A stretch of DNA of 15,142 nt. It comes from Candidatus Aerophobota bacterium (lineage in GTDB: Bacteria > Aerophobota > Aerophobia > Aerophobales > B47-G16). Made by a program: the position numbers and the translations under genes. The stretch spans positions 1-15,142 of the forward strand of contig QMPZ01000026.1 of the NCBI GenBank assembly GCA_003648815.1, in the 5' to 3' direction. The notes below the pieces were generated by a model. That model was not told where the DNA came from. It did no database searches and saw only the letters and a program-made list of their open reading frames with translations. Positions 8,182-15,059 of this stretch are shown in pieces; the first letter of the stretch is position 1; each line of letters starts with the position of its first letter.

Positions 8182-9906
8182 TCATTCTTCTTTTTCTTTT
8201 ATCCCGGACACATACTTGGAATAGTACAGATCATAGTATTCGTCCTTTGGTTCTCCAGCCTTGGTGAACATGCTGTCCTTTTCGACGTAAAGCTTTATCT
8301 TTCCTATCTGCACCCCATAAATCTTTTCCAGGTAATCCATCCAGGGAGAGACGGGCACATACTCTTCTACCACCTTAGGAGCGAACCTCTCGATCCAGCG
8401 GTAAATATATCTTTTCACAACCCTCTCCCTCTTCTTTCTATATTCCTCCTTCTCCTCGAACCACTCAGGGGTAAACTTTTTCATCCTTTCGATGAGGACG
8501 CTTTCACCCACCTTTAAGGGAATGTCCTTGACAAGCGCATAAGCCTTTTGTAAATCCTTCGTCTCCATGGCTTGATTTAAAAGCCTCTCAAACTCCTTCC
8601 TCTTCTCATCGTCAAGATTTTCCCGAACGATTCCTTGAGTATACTCATTGAAGACCTGCTCCCAGCTGACACCGTATTTCCCCGTCAGCTTCGCTAAGGT
8701 GTCTCCTTCTTTGACCTTGTGGATGATAAAAGGACTTAGCTTGCTGATATCCTCTCCATTGAGCACCTCCTCGATTGCTGCCTCCCATAAGGCCTCATTT
8801 TCCTCGGCGCTGACCCTTCTTATATCCAGGGCAAGCTCGGTATCTGCGGAGCAGTAGTACTTAAAGAAGGGAACAAGTTCCTCATCCTTTACCTTATCCC
8901 ATCGTTTTTTTTCTATCTCCAGTTTTTCCTCCTGCCAGCGAAGAAGCTTTTCTGCATCCTCTTTCTCGCCGTAAGCCTTTCGATGCATCTTTATCTCCTT
9001 CAGAGCTGCCTCTCTGGCTACCTGGAACTTCTCATACTGATAAGCTCGATAGGATTCCCGATAAAGCTCAAGTCTGTCCTCGCCAAAAATGAATCTCTGT
9101 TGGGATGCTTCTGGACTGATGTCCTCAACGTAAGGAGAAAAAATAGATTCTTGAATGTCCTTGTATCGTTGAGCTAAAAGTTCAAATATATCCGGTCCAG
9201 CAAACCAATACCAGGGAATCTCCTCCTTTAAATACCTCTTTATCTCCTCGGCTGTTTTGAAATGATGATGATCCAGGAGGGCAATGAGGAAGTTTCTTCG
9301 ACTTATCAGCTCCGAATATGCGTAATTGATCCTCTCGCTTAAGTTCATCGCTGGATAGCCTTCCTCTGTGCGCAAGGGCTTTCCAAATCTGTCCGTCGTC
9401 CTTCCACTTCTAATAATGTCGGCTATCTGATCAGCCACCACCTCAAACCTATCCTTTACCAGACGAACGAAAGGGCCGGCCTTCCTTCTTTCCCTGTTTA
9501 TCTCATCTAAGTCGATCTCCTCAAAGAACTTTTGCCAGTCCTCGACCTTAATCTCCACCTCGACAACGTAAGCCTGGACATATTCGGCATCCTCCGGGTT
9601 TCCGGTAAGCTCATCCGTGGTGTACATGGCAAACCTGGTCCTGACGGTCTTTGCCTCATCCTTGATCGGCTCCTCCTTCACTCCTATAAAGGTCCCTGGA
9701 ATTCTTGGCCACTTCCACATTCGGCGTGGCTTGTCAGTTCCATTAACCAGAGCCCTTATTCCGGTTGGCCCGTAGACCGCCACAACTGTGTGCGGTTCTA
9801 TCCTGTTCATAAGGTATCCATCGCCAACTACATATATGGCTGCTACTCCCAGGACCGTTGAGATCAGCCACCTTCCCCACCTGGAAGGTCTTTCCTCTTC
9901 AAGCAT
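8182..9906 (-). CDS. Membrane-anchored SPFH/prohibitin-like protein with interrupted LysM motif
   Basis: First gene of the operon; ATG with AAAGGAGA five to six bases upstream and a strong promoter before it. A single N-terminal transmembrane helix (about 12-33) is followed by a beta-rich domain (about 36-130) and a helical region with RLVKDRFEVVADQIADIIRS (148-167), together resembling the HflC/prohibitin (SPFH) layout. A charged helical region (about 270-345) probably forms coiled coil. Residues 394-424 (HKVKEGDTLAKLTGKYGVSW and following) read as the first part of a LysM domain; LKVGESVLIE (464-473) reads as its last strand, separated by about 40 extra helical residues. With the N-terminus inside, the bulk would lie outside the cytoplasmic membrane, where LysM could contact peptidoglycan. 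The SPFH call is moderate, the LysM call good. Confidence 0.75.
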   Translation of the reverse strand: MLEEERPSRWGRWLISTVLGVAAIYVVGDGYLMNRIEPHTVVAVYGPTGIRALVNGTDKPRRMWKWPRIPGTFIGVKEEPIKDEAKTVRTRFAMYTTDELTGNPEDAEYVQAYVVEVEIKVEDWQKFFEEIDLDEINRERRKAGPFVRLVKDRFEVVADQIADIIRSGRTTDRFGKPLRTEEGYPAMNLSERINYAYSELISRRNFLIALLDHHHFKTAEEIKRYLKEEIPWYWFAGPDIFELLAQRYKDIQESIFSPYVEDISPEASQQRFIFGEDRLELYRESYRAYQYEKFQVAREAALKEIKMHRKAYGEKEDAEKLLRWQEEKLEIEKKRWDKVKDEELVPFFKYYCSADTELALDIRRVSAEENEALWEAAIEEVLNGEDISKLSPFIIHKVKEGDTLAKLTGKYGVSWEQVFNEYTQGIVRENLDDEKRKEFERLLNQAMETKDLQKAYALVKDIPLKVGESVLIERMKKFTPEWFEEKEEYRKKRERVVKRYIYRWIERFAPKVVEEYVPVSPWMDYLEKIYGVQIGKIKLYVEKDSMFTKAGEPKDEYYDLYYSKYVSGIKEKEE

Positions 9907-9952
9907 TTAATCTCCTTTGGACATATAGGTTCGGTTTACTTTACCTACAAAA

Positions 9953-9981
9953 AATATAATAGATACAAAAGATGATGTCAA
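9953..9981 (-). promoter_or_regulatory. Strong sigma-70-type promoter of the six-gene operon
   Basis: On the minus strand, consensus TTGACA (9981-9976) is followed after exactly 17 bases by TATATT (9958-9953). The predicted start near 9946 gives a leader of about 40 nt to the ATG at 9906. No other promoter of this quality was noticed inside the operon, consistent with one transcript through cinA. Confidence 0.8.
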
Positions 9982-10002
9982 AAATTGATTTTTTAAATTG
10001 AT

Positions 10003-10122
10003 GGGGAGCAGCGAAATACTCGCAAGGATGGTCTTTTCCTCAAGAAAACGACACTTGAGAGGGTCATTCCGAAGGAATGGGCGAAAGCCTATCTTTCCCC
10101 CCTCAACGCTTCGCTGCTCCCC
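10003..10122. repeat. Structured 120-bp intergenic element with terminal inverted repeats
   Basis: Perfect 13-bp inverted repeats (GGGGAGCAGCGAA at 10003-10015, its complement at 10110-10122) enclose further hairpins: CTCAAG/CTTGAG (10039-10044, 10054-10059), CATTCC-GAA-GGAATG (10065-10079), and GGC-GAAA-GCC (10080-10089). A weaker stem around a GCAA loop lies near 10018-10029. GNRA-type loops on the plus strand suggest a rightward structured RNA; a miniature mobile repeat or intergenic mosaic repeat is the alternative. It lies between the sulfatase operon end and the SPFH operon promoter. No T-run follows on either strand, so it is not a standard terminator. Confidence 0.6.
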
Positions 10123-10163
10123 CCTTCATTAAACAAATGTATTCCTATACTTCAAGTAATATT

Positions 10164-11576
10164 TTAACTTTCTTTTAATGGGGAAAAAGCTACCTTCCCA
10201 CGGGCTAAAGGACCAGCGAGATAAATCTGTCCTTTGCCAGTTACCGGCTCGTGCGTTCCATCAAACTTTGGATCAACATACCGGATAAACCAGTCCTCGA
10301 GCATTGCCTTAAGGGAGGAGACTATCTTCCTTCTGGCAGGATCATCGATGAGATTGGTATGCTCGTCAGGATCGTTTCGTAGGTCATAAAGCTCGTGTGG
10401 ACCGTAAGGATATCGATGCACATATTTCCATTCCCTCGTCCTTATCATTCTCACGGGACCGTATTCTCCGTAGACGACCACATACTCCCGTGTATCTTTC
10501 TTCTTTCCCAAAAGAGCTGGCAGAAAGCTTCTTCCGGGCATCTTCTCAGGGTCTGCATTCTCCAATCCGAGATAGTCCAACAAAGTCGGCATAAAATCAT
10601 AACCGCTGATGAGATCATCGCAGACTACACCCTGTGGGATGCGACCGGGCTGACTCATTATGGCTGGCACCCGAACGGAGGTATCGTACATATTCAAGGG
10701 AAAGGTGCCGTTTCCCTTCCCCCAAAAGCCATGATGGCCACAGCTAAAGCCGTTGTCGCTGAGAAAGCATATCAGCGTATTTTCTCGCAGGTTCAGCCTC
10801 TCCAGCCTATCTATGATACGACCTACGTTCACATCCATTGCTGTTACTGCAGCAAAGTATCCCTTGAGGTTTTCTCGAAGGTTTTCCCTTACCCTCCTCG
10901 TAAGCTCTCCAGCCCAGGGATGGTCCAGCTTCTTAGGACAGGACTCAAAAGGACAGTCATCATATGAGTCCACGATTTCTTTGGGATGATTTCCAATCCA
11001 CGGACTATGTGGGGCTGTATAATGTACGCTAAGGTAAAAGGGCCTTTCATCTTTTGCCCGCTCATCCAGGTAGGCTAAAGCATCGTCGGTGATCTTATCG
11101 GTGATATAACCTGGCTCAGTGATAAGTTTTCCCTCTCGGACCATCGGTGCGTTGTAATAAGGGCCGCTCCCTCTTTGATGAACATACCAGTGAGAAAAGC
11201 TTTTCTGAGGTCTGATGCTATCACCTAAGTGCCATTTCCCACTTATCCCGCATACATACCCATTTTTTGCCAGGATATCCGTGTAGGCGAGCTGCCCTGC
11301 AAGATACTCTAAGGCGTTTTCGCCCACGTTTCCCTCCCGGATCCAGTCGTGAACGCCGTGCTGGGAGGGAATGCGTCCGGTGAGAAGAGAAGCTCTTGCC
11401 GGAGAGCAAACCGGAGAGGTGCAGAAGAAGTTTTCAAACCTTACCCCGGTGGCGGCAAGCCGATCAAGGTTGGGCGTGCGGATTTCCTTATTTCCGGAGC
11501 AGCCCATGGCCCACACACCTTGATCATCGGTGAGGATGAAGACTACATTAGGCCTTCTCTTATCCCTGCTCGCCAT
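10164..11576 (-). CDS. S1 family sulfatase (Cys-type), downstream copy
   Basis: A 470-residue formylglycine-dependent sulfatase that hydrolyses sulfate esters, probably on a sugar. The metal and active-site residues are all visible: Asp17-Asp18, the CSPAR signature with Cys57 (converted to formylglycine) and Arg61, Lys114 and His116 in GKWHLG, His190, Asp274-Asn275 in SDNG and Lys287. The ATG has an excellent AAAGGAGGTAGATT leader. It starts 35 bp after the other sulfatase and is probably co-transcribed with it. The N-terminus (MASRDKRRPN, then the first core strand) has no signal peptide, so the enzyme appears cytosolic and would act on imported, partly degraded substrate. The only modest sequence similarity of the two enzymes outside the motifs suggests different sulfate positions. 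No maturase gene lies in the window. Confidence 0.93.
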   Translation of the reverse strand: MASRDKRRPNVVFILTDDQGVWAMGCSGNKEIRTPNLDRLAATGVRFENFFCTSPVCSPARASLLTGRIPSQHGVHDWIREGNVGENALEYLAGQLAYTDILAKNGYVCGISGKWHLGDSIRPQKSFSHWYVHQRGSGPYYNAPMVREGKLITEPGYITDKITDDALAYLDERAKDERPFYLSVHYTAPHSPWIGNHPKEIVDSYDDCPFESCPKKLDHPWAGELTRRVRENLRENLKGYFAAVTAMDVNVGRIIDRLERLNLRENTLICFLSDNGFSCGHHGFWGKGNGTFPLNMYDTSVRVPAIMSQPGRIPQGVVCDDLISGYDFMPTLLDYLGLENADPEKMPGRSFLPALLGKKKDTREYVVVYGEYGPVRMIRTREWKYVHRYPYGPHELYDLRNDPDEHTNLIDDPARRKIVSSLKAMLEDWFIRYVDPKFDGTHEPVTGKGQIYLAGPLARGKVAFSPLKES

Positions 11577-11611
11577 AATCTACCTCCTTTTGCTTTTTAC
11601 TTTATAAGGGG

Positions 11612-13012
11612 CTATTCCTTTATTGTCCTTCTTTCTCGTTCTACCTCCTCAAACCACCTTTCAAGTTCTCGCAGCATCCTTTCCACTTTGTCGGGATACT
11701 CAGGGGCAAGATCTTTCTCCTCAAAGGGGTCCTCGGCAAGGTTGAAAAGCTGAGCCGCCGGAGGGGAAGGAATTTTTCTTTCTGGTTCGGGATCTCGACA
11801 GATATCATTGAACTTTTCCGGCTCATACTTTAGTGCCCTGTCCATATCGGCATCAGCAGGACTGACAAGGAGTGTCTCGGGAATGGGTGGCCTGACAAGC
11901 TTCCAATCTCCATCTCTCATCGCGGCATTTGAGGTGAGGATGGGGGTATAGCGATTCCATTGCCAGAACCGCTTCTTTTGATACTTCTTTTTCTCCCCCT
12001 GAAGGATGGGCAGCATGTTCTGCCCGTCGAGCTTTATGTTTTTGGGAACCTTCAGACCACAAGCAGCAAGAAGGGTTGGAAACCAGTCCACAAAATGTAT
12101 CATCTCATCAACATATCTTCCCCCATCAAATCCGTCAGGCCATCTTAAGATCATGGGAACCCTTATACCACCTTCATAGACATTGCCCTTGCAGCCTCTA
12201 AAATCGTAGTTAAAACGAGTGGTACACATCTGTCCCTCTCCACCGAACTGGGGTCCATTGTCGCTGGTGAAGAGGAGGATGGTATTTTTCTCCAGCTTCA
12301 AGGTCCTCAGTTCCTCGAGGATATGGCCAATTCCGCGATCCATCCTCTGAATCATCCCGTATATGAGGCACACCCCCCTGGTAAACTTTCCCTTTTCAAG
12401 GAAGGGTTTTACCTCCTCCTCAGGAACCTGTAAAGGAAAGTGTGGCGCATTATATGTCAGGTGAAGGAAAAAGGGCTCATCCTTGTGCCTCCTTAAAAAC
12501 TTTATTGCTTCCTCTGTGAAGACGTCTGTGAGATATCTTCCATCAGCTTTACGAAAGACACCGTTGTAGTCGAGTCGCCATCGGTAATAATCCTGCCAGC
12601 CACCGCGAAAACCCACAAACTCATCAAAACCCCTTGCGTTGGGATGATAACGGGGATCAAGCGCACCGAGATGCCATTTTCCAATGATGCCCGTGGCATA
12701 GCCTTCTGATTTTAAGACATCGGCCAAGGTGACCTCTTTCAGCGAAAGTCTATCCAATCCTCTTCCCTCCAGGGTATCGATTGCTCCTGTCCTGTGAGGA
12801 TAGCGGCCGGTGATAAGCGAGGCACGAGACGGGGCACAGACAGGGGAACCCGCATAGTGCTGGGTAAGACAAATCCCCTCCCTGGTTAGCTGATCAAGCG
12901 CAGGGGTGTGCGACAGTCCTTTGTTGAAGAGACTAAAATCTCCATAGCCCATATCATCGGCGAGGATAAAGAGGATATTCGGCCTCTTTCTCAAGCTCAC
13001 TTTTTTGCTCAT
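11612..13012 (-). CDS. S1 family sulfatase (Cys-type), promoter-proximal copy
   Basis: Formylglycine-dependent sulfatase of 466 residues from the start chosen here. Visible active-site residues: Asp19-Asp20 in ADDMGYGD, CAPSR with Cys59 (formylglycine) and Arg63, Lys112 and His114 in GKWHLG, His191, Asp251-Asn252 in TSDNG. I chose the ATG at 13012: AAGGA lies seven bases upstream and the promoter at 13042-13069 fits. A TTG at 13027 would add five residues but has no well-spaced SD. No signal peptide is visible. It heads a two-gene sulfatase operon divergent from the fucosidase remnant. The substrate is probably a sulfated glycan; the fucosidase remnant next door hints at fucose-containing polymers. 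The substrate is inferred. Confidence 0.93.
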   Translation of the reverse strand: MSKKVSLRKRPNILFILADDMGYGDFSLFNKGLSHTPALDQLTREGICLTQHYAGSPVCAPSRASLITGRYPHRTGAIDTLEGRGLDRLSLKEVTLADVLKSEGYATGIIGKWHLGALDPRYHPNARGFDEFVGFRGGWQDYYRWRLDYNGVFRKADGRYLTDVFTEEAIKFLRRHKDEPFFLHLTYNAPHFPLQVPEEEVKPFLEKGKFTRGVCLIYGMIQRMDRGIGHILEELRTLKLEKNTILLFTSDNGPQFGGEGQMCTTRFNYDFRGCKGNVYEGGIRVPMILRWPDGFDGGRYVDEMIHFVDWFPTLLAACGLKVPKNIKLDGQNMLPILQGEKKKYQKKRFWQWNRYTPILTSNAAMRDGDWKLVRPPIPETLLVSPADADMDRALKYEPEKFNDICRDPEPERKIPSPPAAQLFNLAEDPFEEKDLAPEYPDKVERMLRELERWFEEVERERRTIKE

Positions 13013-13041
13013 TTTGTTTTCCTTCAAACCTTTTATAATCC

Positions 13042-13069
13042 ATTATAATCAATTTCAGAATATTGACAA
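13042..13069 (-). promoter_or_regulatory. Promoter of the sulfatase operon, overlapping the rightward promoter
   Basis: On the minus strand TTGTCA (13069-13064, one mismatch to consensus) is followed after 16 bases by perfect TATAAT (13047-13042). The predicted start is near 13035, about 23 nt before the sulfatase ATG at 13012. Its -35 box is the same DNA as the rightward -35 box, so a polymerase on one promoter should exclude the other. Confidence 0.6.
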
Positions 13070-13090
13070 AGTTTAAATTCAAGTTAAAAT
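13063..13090 (+). promoter_or_regulatory. Rightward promoter of the fucosidase remnant and phosphodiesterase
   Basis: Perfect TTGACA (13063-13068), a 16-base spacer and TAAAAT (13085-13090) precede a strong SD (AAAGGAGG at 13122-13129) and ATG (13134) of the broken fucosidase gene. TCAAGTTAAA occurs twice here (13079-13088 and 13115-13124), 36 bp apart, and could be a regulator half-site pair; this is speculative. The promoter looks intact although the first gene behind it is dead. Confidence 0.6.
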
Positions 13091-13133
13091 GCTCTCGTGA
13101 AACGATATACCATATCAAGTTAAAGGAGGAAAT

Positions 13134-13385
13134 ATGAAACTGTGATATCGAAAGCCGGCACAGGGAATGGGTTGGAGGCATTGCCCCTTGGCAATGATCG
13201 TCTGGGAGCAATGGTCTTTGGTGGCATTGAACATGAACGGATGCAACTCAACGAGGAAACGCTGTGGACAGCAAATCGCTGAGATTTGAAAAGACAATAG
13301 TCGGCTGCCAGCAGAACCCACTGAAAGGGGAACAGTGTCTCTCGAAGTTGAAGCGGGTCAAACATACGAAATTTTATTTTGTTAA
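13134..13385 (+). pseudogene. Decayed GH95 alpha-L-fucosidase remnant with internal deletion
   Basis: Behind a perfect SD, the ATG frame reads M-K-L-stop-Y-R-K-P-A-Q, where the stop (TGA, 13143-13145) replaces the Trp of the typical GH95 start LWY. Two single-base shifts, near 13163-13165 and 13171-13173, are then needed to continue as EW, then EALPLGNDRLGAMVFGG and MQLNEETLWTANR, the well-known N-terminal GH95 motif. Another TGA (13280) and a TAG (13298) follow. About 35 bases later another frame gives AEPTERGTVSLEVEAGQTYEI and ends at TAA 13385, which resembles a C-terminal strand segment of such enzymes. Intact GH95 proteins are roughly 700-800 residues, so nearly the whole catalytic domain is missing. 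This remnant fills the 400-bp gap between the sulfatases and the phosphodiesterase. The N-terminal assignment is firm; the C-terminal one is tentative. Confidence 0.8.
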
Positions 13386-13430
13386 AAGGAAACTTAGTTT
13401 ACCGATTGAGGCTCACTCAGGAGGTAGAAT

Positions 13431-15059
13431 ATGGCCCTGATAAAAGAAAAGCCGAAAAAATTCATAATTTTGGGACAGGACGGAGCAATTCCTTACATAA
13501 TTGAGCAAGGAATCAAGGCAGGTTACCTTAAAAACTTCAAACGTATTAAAGAGAAGGGAGTCTTCACCCCCGTACTTCCTCACCCCTCTTCCGTTACCCC
13601 AGGAAATTGGGCAGCAATTGCTACAGGTGCACCATGCGGAAAAATAGGGATTTCCGATTTTACCGTCCACATCCCTGGAGAACCTTTAAACCAGGAAAGA
13701 AACGCCTTTGATCGAAATATGTGCCAGGCGGAATTTATCTGGGATACTCTCTCCAAAAGGGGAATGAAAGTAGCTACCATAAGTTATCCCGGATCAAGGC
13801 CTCGCGGATTAGAAAGACATGTAGCCATTGGCGGAGAGGGAATGCCCTCTGAAGGACCGGGATATTGTGCATTAACCAAAGCACAGTGCTTTATCACCCC
13901 GAACATCGAATTGGCAGATCCTTACCAATGGAGAGAGCATCAAGTTATCCAGCTTAAACCTGCCAAGTCCTGGAAGAATATACCTGAGGAGATAAAGATA
14001 AAAAGAGAATTTAACTTTTCCCTCTTAAATCAAGATTATCTTTGCCTGGTCTATAGAGATAATGGAGAGGATGCGATAATCATCTCGAAAGAGAGAAATT
14101 TTAAAAACTTCCTTGCCAGAGTAAAAGAAAAACAATGGAGCTCCTGGATAAAGATAAAGCTGGCTGACACTACAGGAGCGTTTAGAATAAGACCTATAAA
14201 GATTGAGTGTGCAGAGCCTTCTCTTCAACTATATGTAAGTCCGGTAAATCGTTGCAGTAATTTCTCTGATCCTGCAGAGTATGGGGATGAGCTTACCCGC
14301 ATTTTAGGAGTTTATCAGGAGCCACTCAACATCTCAGCGCTTTTAACTGGCTGGATTGATCCAGAAGGGCTTCTGGAAGAGTTTAGAGAACAAGCTATGT
14401 GGCAGGCAAGGGCAGCGGTAAAGCTGACTAAAGACATGGGTTTTACGGGGGTGTTATCCAAGTGGCATGCCTTTGACAAGTTTTATCATTTCTTCTTTCA
14501 GAAGATTGATCCTGCAGCCCCCAACTTTGATAAAGAACAGTTCGATTACTATGAGAGCATCCATAAAGAGATTCTGAGGATAGCCGATGAGATGGTTGGA
14601 TATGTACTTGAGGAAAAGGAGGAACAGACTGTTCTGGTAGTTTGTTCTGACCATGGGCTTATGCCCAGTGCAAGGCACGCCTCGGTAGCTAATCTTCTGG
14701 TAAAGCATGGCTTCACTGCGCTCAAGGAGGATGAAAAGGGTAATCTCAAAATAGATTGGACGAAGACGAAAGCAGTGCTATATCCCTTTGTCCAGATCTG
14801 GATAAACCTTAAAGGACGTGACCCGGAGGGAATAGTAGAGCCAGGAGCTGAGTATGAAAGAATAAGGGAGGAGATCATCAAGCTGCTAAGAAACTGGAAG
14901 GATCCTAAAACTGGCGAGTATGTCATGTCCACTGTGTTTAAAACAGAGGATGGAGCGTTTTACGGATTAGGGGGAGAACGTGATGGAGACATAAGATTTT
15001 TCACTTCTCCCGGTTATTCAGTTACCGAGATCGCTTTCCCACTAAAGATGGGGTTTTAG
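13431..15059 (+). CDS. Alkaline-phosphatase-superfamily phosphodiesterase (NPP type), 3' frameshifted
   Basis: Type I phosphodiesterase / nucleotide pyrophosphatase family, hydrolysing phosphodiester or phosphate-ester substrates with two zinc ions. Visible ligands: Asp17 in GQDG, the nucleophile Thr56 in SSVTPGNW, Asp349 and His353 in DKFYH, Asp407-His408 in SDHG. ATG with CAGGAGG upstream. No signal peptide, so probably cytosolic. The frame stops at 15059 after 542 residues, but the family's final His-Gly segment is encoded immediately afterwards in another frame (15041 to the window end), so the open frame lacks one zinc ligand. Either a recent frameshift killed the gene or one base is missing from the assembly. 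It probably shares the rightward promoter at 13063-13090. The substrate cannot be deduced; glycan-linked phosphodiesters are possible given the sulfatases nearby. Confidence 0.85.
   Translation: MALIKEKPKKFIILGQDGAIPYIIEQGIKAGYLKNFKRIKEKGVFTPVLPHPSSVTPGNWAAIATGAPCGKIGISDFTVHIPGEPLNQERNAFDRNMCQAEFIWDTLSKRGMKVATISYPGSRPRGLERHVAIGGEGMPSEGPGYCALTKAQCFITPNIELADPYQWREHQVIQLKPAKSWKNIPEEIKIKREFNFSLLNQDYLCLVYRDNGEDAIIISKERNFKNFLARVKEKQWSSWIKIKLADTTGAFRIRPIKIECAEPSLQLYVSPVNRCSNFSDPAEYGDELTRILGVYQEPLNISALLTGWIDPEGLLEEFREQAMWQARAAVKLTKDMGFTGVLSKWHAFDKFYHFFFQKIDPAAPNFDKEQFDYYESIHKEILRIADEMVGYVLEEKEEQTVLVVCSDHGLMPSARHASVANLLVKHGFTALKEDEKGNLKIDWTKTKAVLYPFVQIWINLKGRDPEGIVEPGAEYERIREEIIKLLRNWKDPKTGEYVMSTVFKTEDGAFYGLGGERDGDIRFFTSPGYSVTEIAFPLKMGF

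Noticed and set aside
10003..10122. Reading the hairpin element as the terminator of the sulfatase operon.
   Set aside because: No U-tract follows any of its stems on the minus strand, so it does not meet the criteria for an intrinsic terminator.
11349..11753. Rightward open frame of 134 codons across the junction of the two sulfatases.
   Set aside because: It is antisense to conserved sulfatase motifs including the CSPAR region, and has no SD; it is a shadow of the real genes.
13143..13282. TGA recoded as tryptophan: two TGA codons of the fucosidase remnant fall where Trp is expected.
   Set aside because: TGA serves as the normal stop codon of cinA and of the SPFH-like gene, and the remnant also needs base shifts and has a TAG, so simple decay explains it.
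13115..13365. Leftward open frames of 68-85 codons over the fucosidase remnant.
   Set aside because: The plus strand carries the recognisable GH95 motifs and the expression signals; the leftward frames have no family features.
15047..15059. Programmed -1 frameshift at GGGGTTTTAG in the phosphodiesterase gene.
   Set aside because: A glycine tRNA could re-pair one base back, but the following TTT would move to GTT with a first-position mismatch, so it is not a proper slippery heptamer; a mutation or missing base is simpler.
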